Origin: Thiosocius sp049669185
Lineage (GTDB): Bacteria > Pseudomonadota > Gammaproteobacteria > Chromatiales > Chromatiaceae
Assembly: GCA_049669185.1 (NCBI GenBank)
Contig: JBATKF010000153.1
Coordinates: 1 to 13,735, forward strand
Direction: 5' to 3'
Length of the DNA: 13,735 nt
The translations under genes were made by a program, and so were the position numbers. Below the pieces are notes generated by a model. The model saw only the letters and a list, made by a program, of their open reading frames with translations, made no database searches and was not told the DNA's origin. This document shows positions 1 through 6,230 of this stretch, one piece after another. The stretch's first letter is position 1, and each line of letters begins with the position of its first letter.

Positions 1-311
1 ACCCGACACTCAGCAAAATGCAGATTCAATCCATTGTTGGGCGCAAGCTGGCAGCCGGTCTTAGCCGCCTTGCAGTCTGATTATTTTCACAAAGAAGTAC
101 GCAGATGTCGAACTGGCCCGCAGGCACGTATCTCTGGGACAATCGCCATGCACCGTCAGATGTTGCATCATCGCGTTATCGACCCGTTCCATGCCCCAAA
201 ACCTTTGGATAATCTCCAAGAAATCCTCAAGTCTTCTTCAAGCGGGTCTTTCTCGTCGCCCCTAATCTTCTCCTCAAGCGTCGCCCCCGCGCCGCAGACC
301 ACAAACTCAAA
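1..311. other. Leading stretch without a supported gene
   Basis: I see no convincing complete gene here. A plus-strand frame open from the window edge (codons from base 3, TGA at 78-80) encodes about 25 residues ending GLSRLAV. It could be the tail of a gene running in from the left, but it is too short to identify. Longer open frames on both strands between 34 and 387 look compositional: they are rich in Ser, Pro and Arg, and the plus-strand one runs into the methyltransferase in another frame. The promoter of the methyltransferase should lie here, but I cannot point to clear -35 and -10 boxes. Confidence 0.4.
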
Positions 312-314
312 CAG

Positions 315-319
315 AGGAG
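315..319 (+). promoter_or_regulatory. Ribosome binding site of the first methyltransferase
   Basis: AGGAG lies six bases before the ATG at 326, inside a purine run. It is a near-perfect Shine-Dalgarno sequence at ideal spacing. It fixes the start of the methyltransferase at 326 and argues against the overlapping frame that begins at 34. Confidence 0.8.
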
Positions 320-325
320 AAATCC

Positions 326-1159
326 ATGCAAATTGCAGCTTCCAATACCGCAATCGACCAACCGAACTACACCGCGATCAAGGCTAAGCAACAGGCAACC
401 TGGGGATCAGGCGACTATGGCCGCGTCGGCGTCACGCTACAGCTGACCGGCGAAACACTGTGTGAAGCGATGGACGTACACGCAGGGGAGCGTGTGCTGG
501 ACGTCGCCGGTGGCAATGGCAATGTGACGCTCGCCGCCGCGCGTCGCTTCTGTAAGGTGGTATCGACCGACTATGTCGCGACCCTGCTCGAACAGTCATC
601 GCAACGCGCAAATGCTGAGGGACTGGCCATCGATTATCAGCTAGCCGACGCTGAAGATCTGCCGTTCGCCGACGGCAGTTTCGATCATGTCGTCTCAACG
701 TTCGGCGTGATGTTCGCGCCCAACCAGACGCAAGCCGCTGCCGAGTTGCTGCGCGTGTGTCGGGAGGGCGGACGCATCGGCATGACTAACTGGACGCCAG
801 AAGGCTTTATCGGCCAGCTACTCAAGACAATCGGTCGCTATGTGCGGCCGCCGGCGGGAGTGAGTTCCCCGGCACGCTGGGGCACAGAGGCCTTCCTCAC
901 GGAGCAATATGCAGGCAGGGTCCGTTCTATCTACGTGCAGACCAGGCAGTTCATGTTCCGCTACCTGTCGGCCGACCACTTCCTGCAAATCTTCCGCGAC
1001 TACTACGGACCGGTGCATAAGGCGTTCCAAGCGCTGGATGAACAGCAGCAAGCAGCATTGGCTGACGATATCCGCAGCCTGGTCGCGACGCTCAATCGCG
1101 GCAAAGGCGGCAGCATCGTCGTGCCAGCGGACTACCTGGAAATCGTCATCACTAAATAA
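326..1159 (+). CDS. Class I SAM-dependent methyltransferase (UbiE/Methyltransf_11-like)
   Basis: A 277-residue soluble protein with a Rossmann-type methyltransferase fold. Motif I reads VLDVAGGNG at about residues 57-65 and binds S-adenosylmethionine. An acidic residue, D82, follows the second strand (VVSTDY), where the ribose hydroxyls are normally bound. The DAEDLPF segment at 108-114 and the strand FDHVVSTFGVMF at 119-130 match motifs II and III of the UbiE/COQ5-like group. The C-terminal 120 residues should form the substrate cap, and nothing there identifies the acceptor. The start is set by a strong AGGAG site. The gene stands alone and converges on the cyclase, so the context gives no pathway. 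The family assignment is firm; the substrate is unknown. Despite the UbiE-like motifs, I see no reason to call it a ubiquinone enzyme. Confidence 0.88.
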   Translation: MQIAASNTAIDQPNYTAIKAKQQATWGSGDYGRVGVTLQLTGETLCEAMDVHAGERVLDVAGGNGNVTLAAARRFCKVVSTDYVATLLEQSSQRANAEGLAIDYQLADAEDLPFADGSFDHVVSTFGVMFAPNQTQAAAELLRVCREGGRIGMTNWTPEGFIGQLLKTIGRYVRPPAGVSSPARWGTEAFLTEQYAGRVRSIYVQTRQFMFRYLSADHFLQIFRDYYGPVHKAFQALDEQQQAALADDIRSLVATLNRGKGGSIVVPADYLEIVITK

Positions 1160-1167
1160 CGCCGCAA

Positions 1168-1190
1168 CCGGCGGGCGATATGCCCGTCGG
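1168..1190. terminator. Hairpin between convergent genes, possible terminator
   Basis: CCGGCGGGC and GCCCGTCGG form a 9-bp stem with one G-U-type mismatch around a GATAT loop. It begins nine bases after the methyltransferase stop and ends 36 bases before the 3' end of the opposing cyclase. No clear T-tract follows on either strand. It could be a factor-assisted bidirectional terminator or an mRNA 3'-end stabiliser rather than a classic intrinsic terminator. Confidence 0.45.
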
Positions 1191-1226
1191 CATCTGTCGA
1201 AGGAAGAGAGGTTAGGTGAGGGGGTG

Positions 1227-2537
1227 TTACGACGTCGGCGTATAGACCTTCACCGGCTGCTCGCGGCCGCGGACCGGTGTCTCGCAGACCAGCTCGCACG
1301 GGATCTCGTTCCGGACGGCTAGGTACGTCGCTTCGCCCATCATGATGTAAGTGCCGTGCTGCTTGTTCAATTGCTCGAGGCGGGCGGCGATGTTGACGTT
1401 GTCGCCGTGAACGGTGAACGCCAGCCGGTCCTGGGCCCCGAACGCGCCGACGTTGATCTCGCCGGTGTTGATGCCGCAGCGGGTCTTCAGCGTCTCTCCG
1501 TTGAATATTTCATTACGGCAAATTTCCTCGATCTCTTGCGCGGTCCTGACCGCGCTCAGGGCGTGGTCGGGATCGTCGACGACGGCGTTGTAGGTGATCA
1601 GCATCAGGTCCCCTTGGAACTGGGTGACGACACCGCCGTACCGCTCGATGATCTTACCCGTGGCGACGAGATAGTCGTTGAGCGTCGTCGCCAATTCCTG
1701 GGCGCTCATTCTTTCCGAGACCGTCGAGAACCCCTCGATATCGGTGAACACCACCGTCGCTTCGCGGGCCTCGCCGTCGCCGGGCTGAATCTGGCGGTCG
1801 GCGGAAGTGATATGATCGGCAACCTCCTTCGAGACAAAGCGCGACAGATCCTCGGCGGCGGTCTGCTCGCGGACCGCCCTGAAGACCGAGCGCCGTGCCC
1901 GCACCACGCTGATGGTCAGCACCGCGGTCACCAAAAAGATCGAGACCATCTTGTCGACCTCGGCGCCGATCAGGATCGCGTTCGAGGTCAAATACTCGAC
2001 GTAGTTCCGGGTCACCATGGTCATCTCGACATCGGATTCGATGGCGAAGTACATTAGAATGCTCCAGCCGACGATCGCCGTCGCACCGGACAGCACCACG
2101 TAGCCGGCGTCGAAGCGGAGCGCGCGCAGCGCGATGAAGATGAATACGTACATCAGCGTCGGCGCTTTCAGGTAGAAACTCGGCGGCTGCTCATACTGGA
2201 TGTGGAAGCTCCATATCAGTACCATCAACAACGCCATGTCAGCCAACACCGACAGGGTCAGGAACCACGTCGGCAGGGTCGCGTGGTAAGCCAGCCACAG
2301 TCGGATCAGCGTGAAGACGAAATAACCGGCCAGCACCCACGGCACCGGCTGAAACTCGTGACCCATTTTGGGCGAGACGTACCAAAGCACGCCGAACAGG
2401 ACGATCACGATGAACTGGACCCAGGAGATCAGTCGCTCGCCGGCGTTCTGGCGATCCCGGATCTGTTCCTGGACGCGCGCCGGAAGCTCGCCTTCGACGG
2501 CTTCACCGAAAATGAAATCGCTAATCTTCGCCCACAT
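1227..2537 (-). CDS. Membrane-anchored class III adenylate/guanylate cyclase
   Basis: A 436-residue protein that would make cAMP or cGMP at the inner face of the cytoplasmic membrane. About six hydrophobic segments (roughly 38-54, 66-84, 91-110, 126-141, 145-165 and 195-212) form an N-terminal membrane domain. A short linker leads into a class III cyclase domain at about 255-436. The metal-binding aspartates are D266 (VVFTDIEGF) and D310 (QFQGD). The transition-state pair is N382 and R386 in VNIAAR. The position that usually holds an adenine-selecting lysine (KF.GD) is Q306, and the partner position is T375, so base specificity is uncertain. AGGA lies six bases before the ATG at 2537. The gene is monocistronic. 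A transposase starts only 43 bp upstream on the other strand, so its promoter lies inside or next to foreign DNA. Confidence 0.93.
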   Translation of the reverse strand: MWAKISDFIFGEAVEGELPARVQEQIRDRQNAGERLISWVQFIVIVLFGVLWYVSPKMGHEFQPVPWVLAGYFVFTLIRLWLAYHATLPTWFLTLSVLADMALLMVLIWSFHIQYEQPPSFYLKAPTLMYVFIFIALRALRFDAGYVVLSGATAIVGWSILMYFAIESDVEMTMVTRNYVEYLTSNAILIGAEVDKMVSIFLVTAVLTISVVRARRSVFRAVREQTAAEDLSRFVSKEVADHITSADRQIQPGDGEAREATVVFTDIEGFSTVSERMSAQELATTLNDYLVATGKIIERYGGVVTQFQGDLMLITYNAVVDDPDHALSAVRTAQEIEEICRNEIFNGETLKTRCGINTGEINVGAFGAQDRLAFTVHGDNVNIAARLEQLNKQHGTYIMMGEATYLAVRNEIPCELVCETPVRGREQPVKVYTPTS

Positions 2538-2580
2538 GCTGGGATCCTAGCCGGTCCGTGGCACAAATAAACAGGGGATT

Positions 2581-3555
2581 ATGAACTATCGGGCCGAGGG
2601 CGGGATACGAACGATGACGGCGCGATTTGAGCGGCGGACCCCGAGCAGGAGGGCGACGCCGCGGAGGCAGGAAGCGGAGGTGTGCGAGCGGGCGGGATCG
2701 ACGTGTTTATACATTTTGGTGACAACGTCTGCGCAATCGCGGCTTTCTGTGCAAATGGAGAACGCGGCGCTGCGGCACCAGCTGTGCGTGTACCGGCATT
2801 CGGGGCAAAGGCCCCGTATCCGCCCGCCAGATCGCCTGCTCTGGTCGGTCATGTTGAGGCTGTGGGAAGCCAACCCGACTTGGGGCTCGCCGAAGATCGT
2901 CGCTGAGCTCGCAATGCTTGGAATCAATGTTGCCAAGTCAACAGTAGAAAAGTATCAGCCCAAGCGAGCCGGGCCTTCGTCGCCTACGTGGAGAACATTC
3001 CTTGACCAGCATGATCGAGATCTGGTAGAGATCGACTTTTTCATCGTCCCGACTGCTACTTTCCGGGTGTTGTTCGTCTTCAGCGTGCTTGCCCGCGACC
3101 GGCGGCGAATTGTCCACTTCAACGTCACGGAGCATCCAACGGCGCAGTGGACCGCGCAACAGATTGTCGAAGCGTTCCCGTTTGATACTGTTCCGAGTTA
3201 TCTGATTCGAGACGGCGATGGCATATATGGTGAGCGCGTTATGCAGAAAATGAAAAGTCTGGGTATTAACAAGGCCATCACGGCACCTGCGTCACCATGG
3301 CAGAACGCCTATGTGGAACGAGTGATTAGGTCGCTACGCCGAGAACTTTTCGACCATGTCATCGTGCTCAACGAGCAGCATCTGAAGCGAGTTATGTCGT
3401 CGTATCTCGATTACTATCATCCTTGGCGAACACACCAATCCTTGGATCGAGACGCGCCAAAAGGTCGTCCCGTACTAGCAGCGGTGCCCAGCAATGTTGT
3501 TGGATTCCCGCCCGTCCACGGCCTTCACCATGTCTATCGTCCGAAGATTGCATGA
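2581..3555 (+). mobile_element. DDE integrase-core transposase, probably internally deleted
   Basis: 324 residues. The rve-type catalytic core is complete: D152 (VEIDFF), D211 in LIRDGDGIYG and E246 in NAYVERVIRSLRREL, with 34 residues between D211 and E246. The C-terminal motifs YYHPWRTHQSL and PVHGLHH are typical of a widespread stand-alone integrase-core transposase group related to IS3/IS481. The N-terminal pattern ENAALRHQL...DRLLW is also present. From memory of the family, some 50-60 residues normally separate DRLLW...LW from the ANPLWG.P segment. Here LRLW (about residue 95) runs straight into EANPTWGSP, which suggests an in-frame deletion. The true start is uncertain: the first ~45 residues are Arg-rich and unlike the family, and GTG codons further in are possible. 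I could not find terminal inverted repeats. It is probably inactive for mobility. Confidence 0.8.
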
Positions 3556-3849
3556 ATATTCGGGATCCACAGCCCCTACGCGAAAGGCTGAGCGAATTAC
3601 GCGGACATGGGTCCGCAATCAACACGCCGTTTCCAAGCAAGGTCGTGAAGGGTTCAGATCGCTTCTTCTTCAGCCCGGTCTGGTCGTCAGGAATCCACAA
3701 CCCTAAACGGCCATTTCCAAATTTGCTTTGCAGAACTGGTCGGAGATTCACAATTAGCGCTATGGCTAATTCAGCTGCGAGCACTGACCATCGAGAATTC
3801 TGACCCTCGAGAATTGGGGGCATGGTTTCAATACATAAGGGGGATGGCA
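3556..3849. other. Debris downstream of the transposase, no supported gene
   Basis: Open frames exist on both strands, but none shows a recognisable domain and none has a ribosome binding site. I read the stretch as remnant DNA downstream of the mobile element. It contains a perfect 6-bp hairpin (GCGGAC, loop ATGG, GTCCGC) at 3601-3616 with no T-tract, and a 16-bp-period tandem repeat listed separately. Confidence 0.5.
3786..3815. repeat. Two-copy tandem repeat, 16-bp period
   Basis: GACCATCGAGAATT at 3786-3799 is repeated as GACCCTCGAGAATT at 3802-3815, with one mismatch and a two-base spacer. It lies about 35 bp before the orphan ORF at 3850. It could be a short duplication left by a mobile element or a paired binding site; nothing else in the sequence decides between these. 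Confidence 0.6.
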
Positions 3850-4047
3850 ATGAAACTTGTATATGATGTTGTAGAAGACATTTACGACGATACTACGCAG
3901 ATCAGGACCATGACCGAACAGGCCAAAATGCCGTCTGGCGACTGGCTGATCAGAACCACAGTCTATACGCCACACCATATCAGCATGGACGTTACTCATG
4001 TCCGGCCAAAACAGAAAAGGAAATCGCTTTTCAAGGCATTGCGCTAG
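3850..4047 (+). CDS. Small hypothetical protein
   Basis: A 65-residue frame starting MKLVYDVVED. I do not recognise the family. It is acidic at the N-terminus (DVVEDIYDD) and strongly basic at the C-terminus (RPKQKRKSLFKALR), with no hydrophobic segment. The purine run AAGGGGG at 3837-3843 lies six bases before ATG 3850, which favours that codon over the in-frame ATGs at 3814 and 3844. The ribosome binding site is the main argument that it is translated. It sits in the accessory region between transposase debris and the amidohydrolase and could be a remnant of a longer gene. Confidence 0.4.
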   Translation: MKLVYDVVEDIYDDTTQIRTMTEQAKMPSGDWLIRTTVYTPHHISMDVTHVRPKQKRKSLFKALR

Positions 4048-4204
4048 GCATCCCATTGAACTCGAGCTGACGGGGCGAGAACAGTGGAAAGGGTTGGTTG
4101 GCCACTATCGACCCAGGCCGACTAAGTCGTACGTCGGGCGTCGGGTACGGCAGGAAACAACTGCCGAAACCGGTGCCACGACTCGGATCACATGTCAGCC
4201 GAAA

Positions 4205-5047
4205 TCAGTCGTCGACGCTCAGCTCGAACAGGCGTGCAGCATTGCGGTAGGCTATCGAGTCTGAGACTTCGTCGGGCAGTTGATCGAGCCAGTTGCGGAT
4301 TTGACTGACGACCTCCGGAAAGCTCCGCCAACGGTCCGTCCGGTAGGTGTCGACGCCAACCATGAAGCGCTCCGAAAATTCCATCAATAGCAACTCCCAC
4401 TCAGGATCGATCTCGCCGTTTGGAGCAACGCGCTGGTCGCGGACCGAAAGGTCGATATGCAGACCGGGATAACGCTGAAGGTAGTCACGGAGTAGAGCTG
4501 GATGTGGATAAGCGCCGGCGTGCGCCCAGATTACTGTCGCCCGAGGCACCTGTTCGAAAAGCGCGTCGATTACCGCTGGATCGCAATGAAGCTGCAGCGG
4601 CAGACCCCGTGAGGTCGCCAGTCGGGCGATCCGCAAGAACACTGGACGGCGGCGGTCTTCGGCGAACAGGTGCAGCTCGCCGACAGCCCGCCAGGGGCCT
4701 CGAGCAAGCGCCTGCTCGACGCGTTCGGGCAGGCCAATATCGTGCATCCAGGTCGCCTTTTCGGTCGGCGTTCGGTAAGCCCCGAGCATCGGCAGGATCA
4801 ATGTGGGCGCTCGCGCGTGCAACTGCAGTACGTGCTCCGGCGGTCGACTGGTCACGGTCGCGGCCATGACACCATTGACCTGTAGTTTAGTAATGATGGC
4901 CTCCGGCGCGTAATGCGCCGCATCCTCGACGTTGTAGTGCAGGTGCACATCAAACAATGGCTGGACCGCCTGAACAGAGGCCGTCGACAACCAGCTTGCG
5001 ATAATCAAGATCGGCCAGTGAGGTGACGTAGGGTTTGTCGGAACCAT
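4205..5047 (-). CDS. Exported amidohydrolase-family metal-dependent hydrolase (PF04909-like)
   Basis: 280 residues from the ATG at 5047. The frame stays open further upstream to 5332, but that extension is Arg/Pro-rich, unlike the family, and runs antisense over the broken XRE gene, so I reject it. A hydrophobic run at about 11-27 (PILIIASWLSTASVQA) ending in an Ala-X-Ala-like site suggests a signal peptide and periplasmic location. The TIM-barrel metal set is visible: the HxH pair H35/H37 (DVHLHY), E124 (GELHLF), H154 (LQLHCD), H176 (WAHAG) and D233 (GVDTYRT). The C-terminus NAARLFEL is typical of amidohydrolase family 2 (ACMSD-like decarboxylases and lactonases). All expected ligands are present, so it is probably active on a carboxylate, lactone or amide substrate; which one cannot be read here. 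No partner gene is adjacent. Confidence 0.85.
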   Translation of the reverse strand: MVPTNPTSPHWPILIIASWLSTASVQAVQPLFDVHLHYNVEDAAHYAPEAIITKLQVNGVMAATVTSRPPEHVLQLHARAPTLILPMLGAYRTPTEKATWMHDIGLPERVEQALARGPWRAVGELHLFAEDRRRPVFLRIARLATSRGLPLQLHCDPAVIDALFEQVPRATVIWAHAGAYPHPALLRDYLQRYPGLHIDLSVRDQRVAPNGEIDPEWELLLMEFSERFMVGVDTYRTDRWRSFPEVVSQIRNWLDQLPDEVSDSIAYRNAARLFELSVDD

Positions 5048-5219
5048 TTTCCCGAAAAAGGTGTGACGACATTCGCGAGTATACCGAGTGATAGTCCGCG
5101 GTAGGTCCACCGCCGCACTCAGCAACGGGGGAGGCTCAGTGCAACGCCGACGATAGGTTCGTTGTGTGCCGATGCCCATTTGAAGAGGCGGCCGGCCCCC
5201 GGGAAGGTGGGCTATCATA

Positions 5220-5467
5220 TACGCCGATGCCACCGACATCCATGTCAACAGCCTGAAGAAGTATGAGTCCGGCGAGGCGAAGCCGTCGCTGGGCGTGCTC
5301 AAGAAAATCGTGCTGGCGCTGAACGTCTGCACCGACTTCTTGCTGTTTGACGAACACCAGCGTGGTGCCAGCGATGAGCTGGCGCTACAGTTCGAGGCAG
5401 TCAGTCAACTACGGGGTGAAGAGCAGCGGGTCGTGATGGAGTGCCTGGAAGCCTGATCATCAAGTAG
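5220..5467 (+). pseudogene. Truncated XRE-family (HTH) transcriptional regulator
   Basis: An open frame without a start codon encodes YADATDIHVNSLKKYESGEA, then KPSLGVLKKIVLALNV, then FLLFDEHQRG and ALQFEAVSQL. This is the second half of a lambda-repressor-like helix-turn-helix domain and the conserved tail of a common proteobacterial XRE family. The first ~30 residues of the HTH are missing, and an in-frame TGA lies upstream at 5181-5183. At the 3' end the frame stops at 5454-5456. Adding one base near 5452 would continue it as LIIK (CTG ATC ATC AAG) before a TAG at 5465-5467, matching the family's usual LILK ending, so there is probably a 1-base deletion as well. It is a dead regulator lying directly upstream of the toxin-antitoxin pair. 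Confidence 0.75.
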
Positions 5468-5473
5468 CAGGCC

Positions 5474-5501
5474 CGGCGGTGGGATACGGCCCGCACCGCT
5501 G
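5474..5501. promoter_or_regulatory. Inverted repeat upstream of the antitoxin, possible operator
   Basis: GCGGTG (5476-5481) and CACCGC (5494-5499) form perfect 6-bp arms 12 bases apart, extended outward by a G-T and a C-G pair. The repeat lies about 40 bp before the antitoxin start. Toxin-antitoxin complexes usually repress their own promoter by binding such repeats, so this is a candidate operator. That is inference from position; the arms are short and GC-rich. Confidence 0.3.
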
Positions 5502-5538
5502 CTGCCAAGCAAGTCAACCGAGGACGGAGATTCCAACC

Positions 5539-5724
5539 ATGCCAAGCGCCAAAGATACCGCCCGGCAGATCATCGAACACCTGCCGGAACAAGCCACCTG
5601 GGACGACATCATGTACGAGCTGTACGTGAAGCAGAAGATCGAAGCCGGGCTGAAGGCCGCCGACGAGGGCCGCACTGTCCCGCACGAGGAGGCCAAACGG
5701 CGATTGCTCGGCGATGCAGGTTGA
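5539..5724 (+). CDS. Antitoxin of a type II ParE/RelE-type module
   Basis: A 61-residue acidic-then-basic helical protein (MPSAKDTARQIIEHLPEQ, then ATWDDIMYELYVKQKIEAG, then EEAKRRLL). The ATWDDIMYELYVKQKIE.G pattern is characteristic of a small antitoxin family found just upstream of ParE/RelE toxins. It should bind and neutralise the toxin and co-repress the operon. ATG 5539 is preceded by GGAG about nine bases upstream, and this start gives the family's usual length; an in-frame ATG at 5479 would add 20 unrelated residues. Its 3' end overlaps the toxin start by 11 bp, so the two are translationally coupled. The local sequence is GC-rich (44 of 60 bases at 5641-5700), unlike the methyltransferase further right. 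Confidence 0.85.
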   Translation: MPSAKDTARQIIEHLPEQATWDDIMYELYVKQKIEAGLKAADEGRTVPHEEAKRRLLGDAG

Positions 5725-6022
5725 ATGGACTGATCCGACGCTCGATGACCGGGCGGTCATTCGCGATTACATCGGCAAGGACTCACCCCATTACGCCAGG
5801 CAGTTCATTGAGCGCATCTTCGATGCCGTCGACAAGCTAAAGGACCATCCCCAGATCGGCCGACCGATATCCGAAGCAGACCGCAAGGATGTACGCGAGT
5901 CGATCTTCCCAGGTTACCGGATCATCTACCGAGCGAAACCTGATTGCGTTCAGATCGTCACCGTCGTGCTCGGTAGCCGCAACTTGGCGGCTAAAGACGT
6001 AAAGCCTTGGGATATAGTGTGA
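5714..6022 (+). CDS. ParE/RelE-superfamily toxin
   Basis: 102 residues, the usual length for the family. The N-terminus VEWTDPTLDDRAVIRDYI forms the first strand and helix. The middle HPQIGRPI and DVRESIFPGYRIIYR (R61, Y68, R69, R73) and the last strand VTVVLGSRNL are the conserved core of the ParE/RelE fold. ParE members poison DNA gyrase and RelE members cleave mRNA on the ribosome. The YRIIYR pattern with a short C-terminus resembles plasmid-stabilisation ParE-like proteins, but the target cannot be told from sequence alone. It starts inside the antitoxin gene, which gives the correct antitoxin-first order. The pair looks intact and should be functional. It is the only complete system in a stretch otherwise full of gene fragments, as expected for an addiction cassette. 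Confidence 0.88.
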   Translation: MQVEWTDPTLDDRAVIRDYIGKDSPHYARQFIERIFDAVDKLKDHPQIGRPISEADRKDVRESIFPGYRIIYRAKPDCVQIVTVVLGSRNLAAKDVKPWDIV

Positions 6023-6060
6023 GCAAGCAATGCATGTTGCGAAGCAAGTTTTTACTCTGA

Positions 6061-6204
6061 CCCCGATCTACACTGTTCACGGATCGCCACTACTCGCCTT
6101 ACGGGTATCTTCGCCATGTGCTCACGCACATAGCTGCGGCAGACACGGTCGAGAAGGTCGAAGTGCTGCGGCCTTGGAACGCGGCGCTGACCAAAGTGCA
6201 ATAA
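6061..6204 (+). pseudogene. 3' remnant of an IS66-type transposase
   Basis: A start-less frame closed by an upstream TGA (6058-6060) and ending TAA at 6202-6204. It encodes RHYSPYGYLRHVLTHIAAAD followed by TVEKVEVLRPWNAAL. The pattern PY.YLR.VL..I..ADTVE..E.L.PWN is the conserved C-terminus of the IS66-family large transposase (DDE_Tnp_IS66_C-like). Only some 40 residues remain of a protein normally about 500 long; the catalytic core, the accessory genes and the terminal repeats are missing. The fragment begins within 60 bp of the toxin stop and ends 26 bp before the next methyltransferase. It marks an old insertion that was mostly deleted. Family recognition is from memory of the motif and moderately sure. 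Confidence 0.6.
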
Positions 6205-6230
6205 GGCGGATTCCCTGGCGCTTACGAAGA

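Noticed and set aside
1356..2057. 233-residue plus-strand open frame inside the cyclase gene
   Set aside because: It is antisense to a clear cyclase with all catalytic motifs; Asp/Gly/Val-rich composition is typical of a shadow frame.
3392..3850. 152-residue minus-strand open frame downstream of the transposase
   Set aside because: It overlaps the conserved C-terminal coding sequence of the transposase and has no family resemblance.
2538..3850. Complete insertion sequence with terminal inverted repeats around the transposase
   Set aside because: I compared the flanks at 2540-2600 and 3556-3620 by eye and found no matching inverted ends or target-site duplication, so element boundaries cannot be given.
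4148..4166. Hairpin CGGCAG/CTGCCG downstream of the amidohydrolase
   Set aside because: Only a 6-bp stem with no T-tract on either strand; too weak to call a terminator.
5048..5332. N-terminal extension of the amidohydrolase frame to an ATG at 5332
   Set aside because: The extension is Arg/Pro-rich and unlike the family, it would place the signal peptide internally, and it is antisense to the recognisable XRE fragment.
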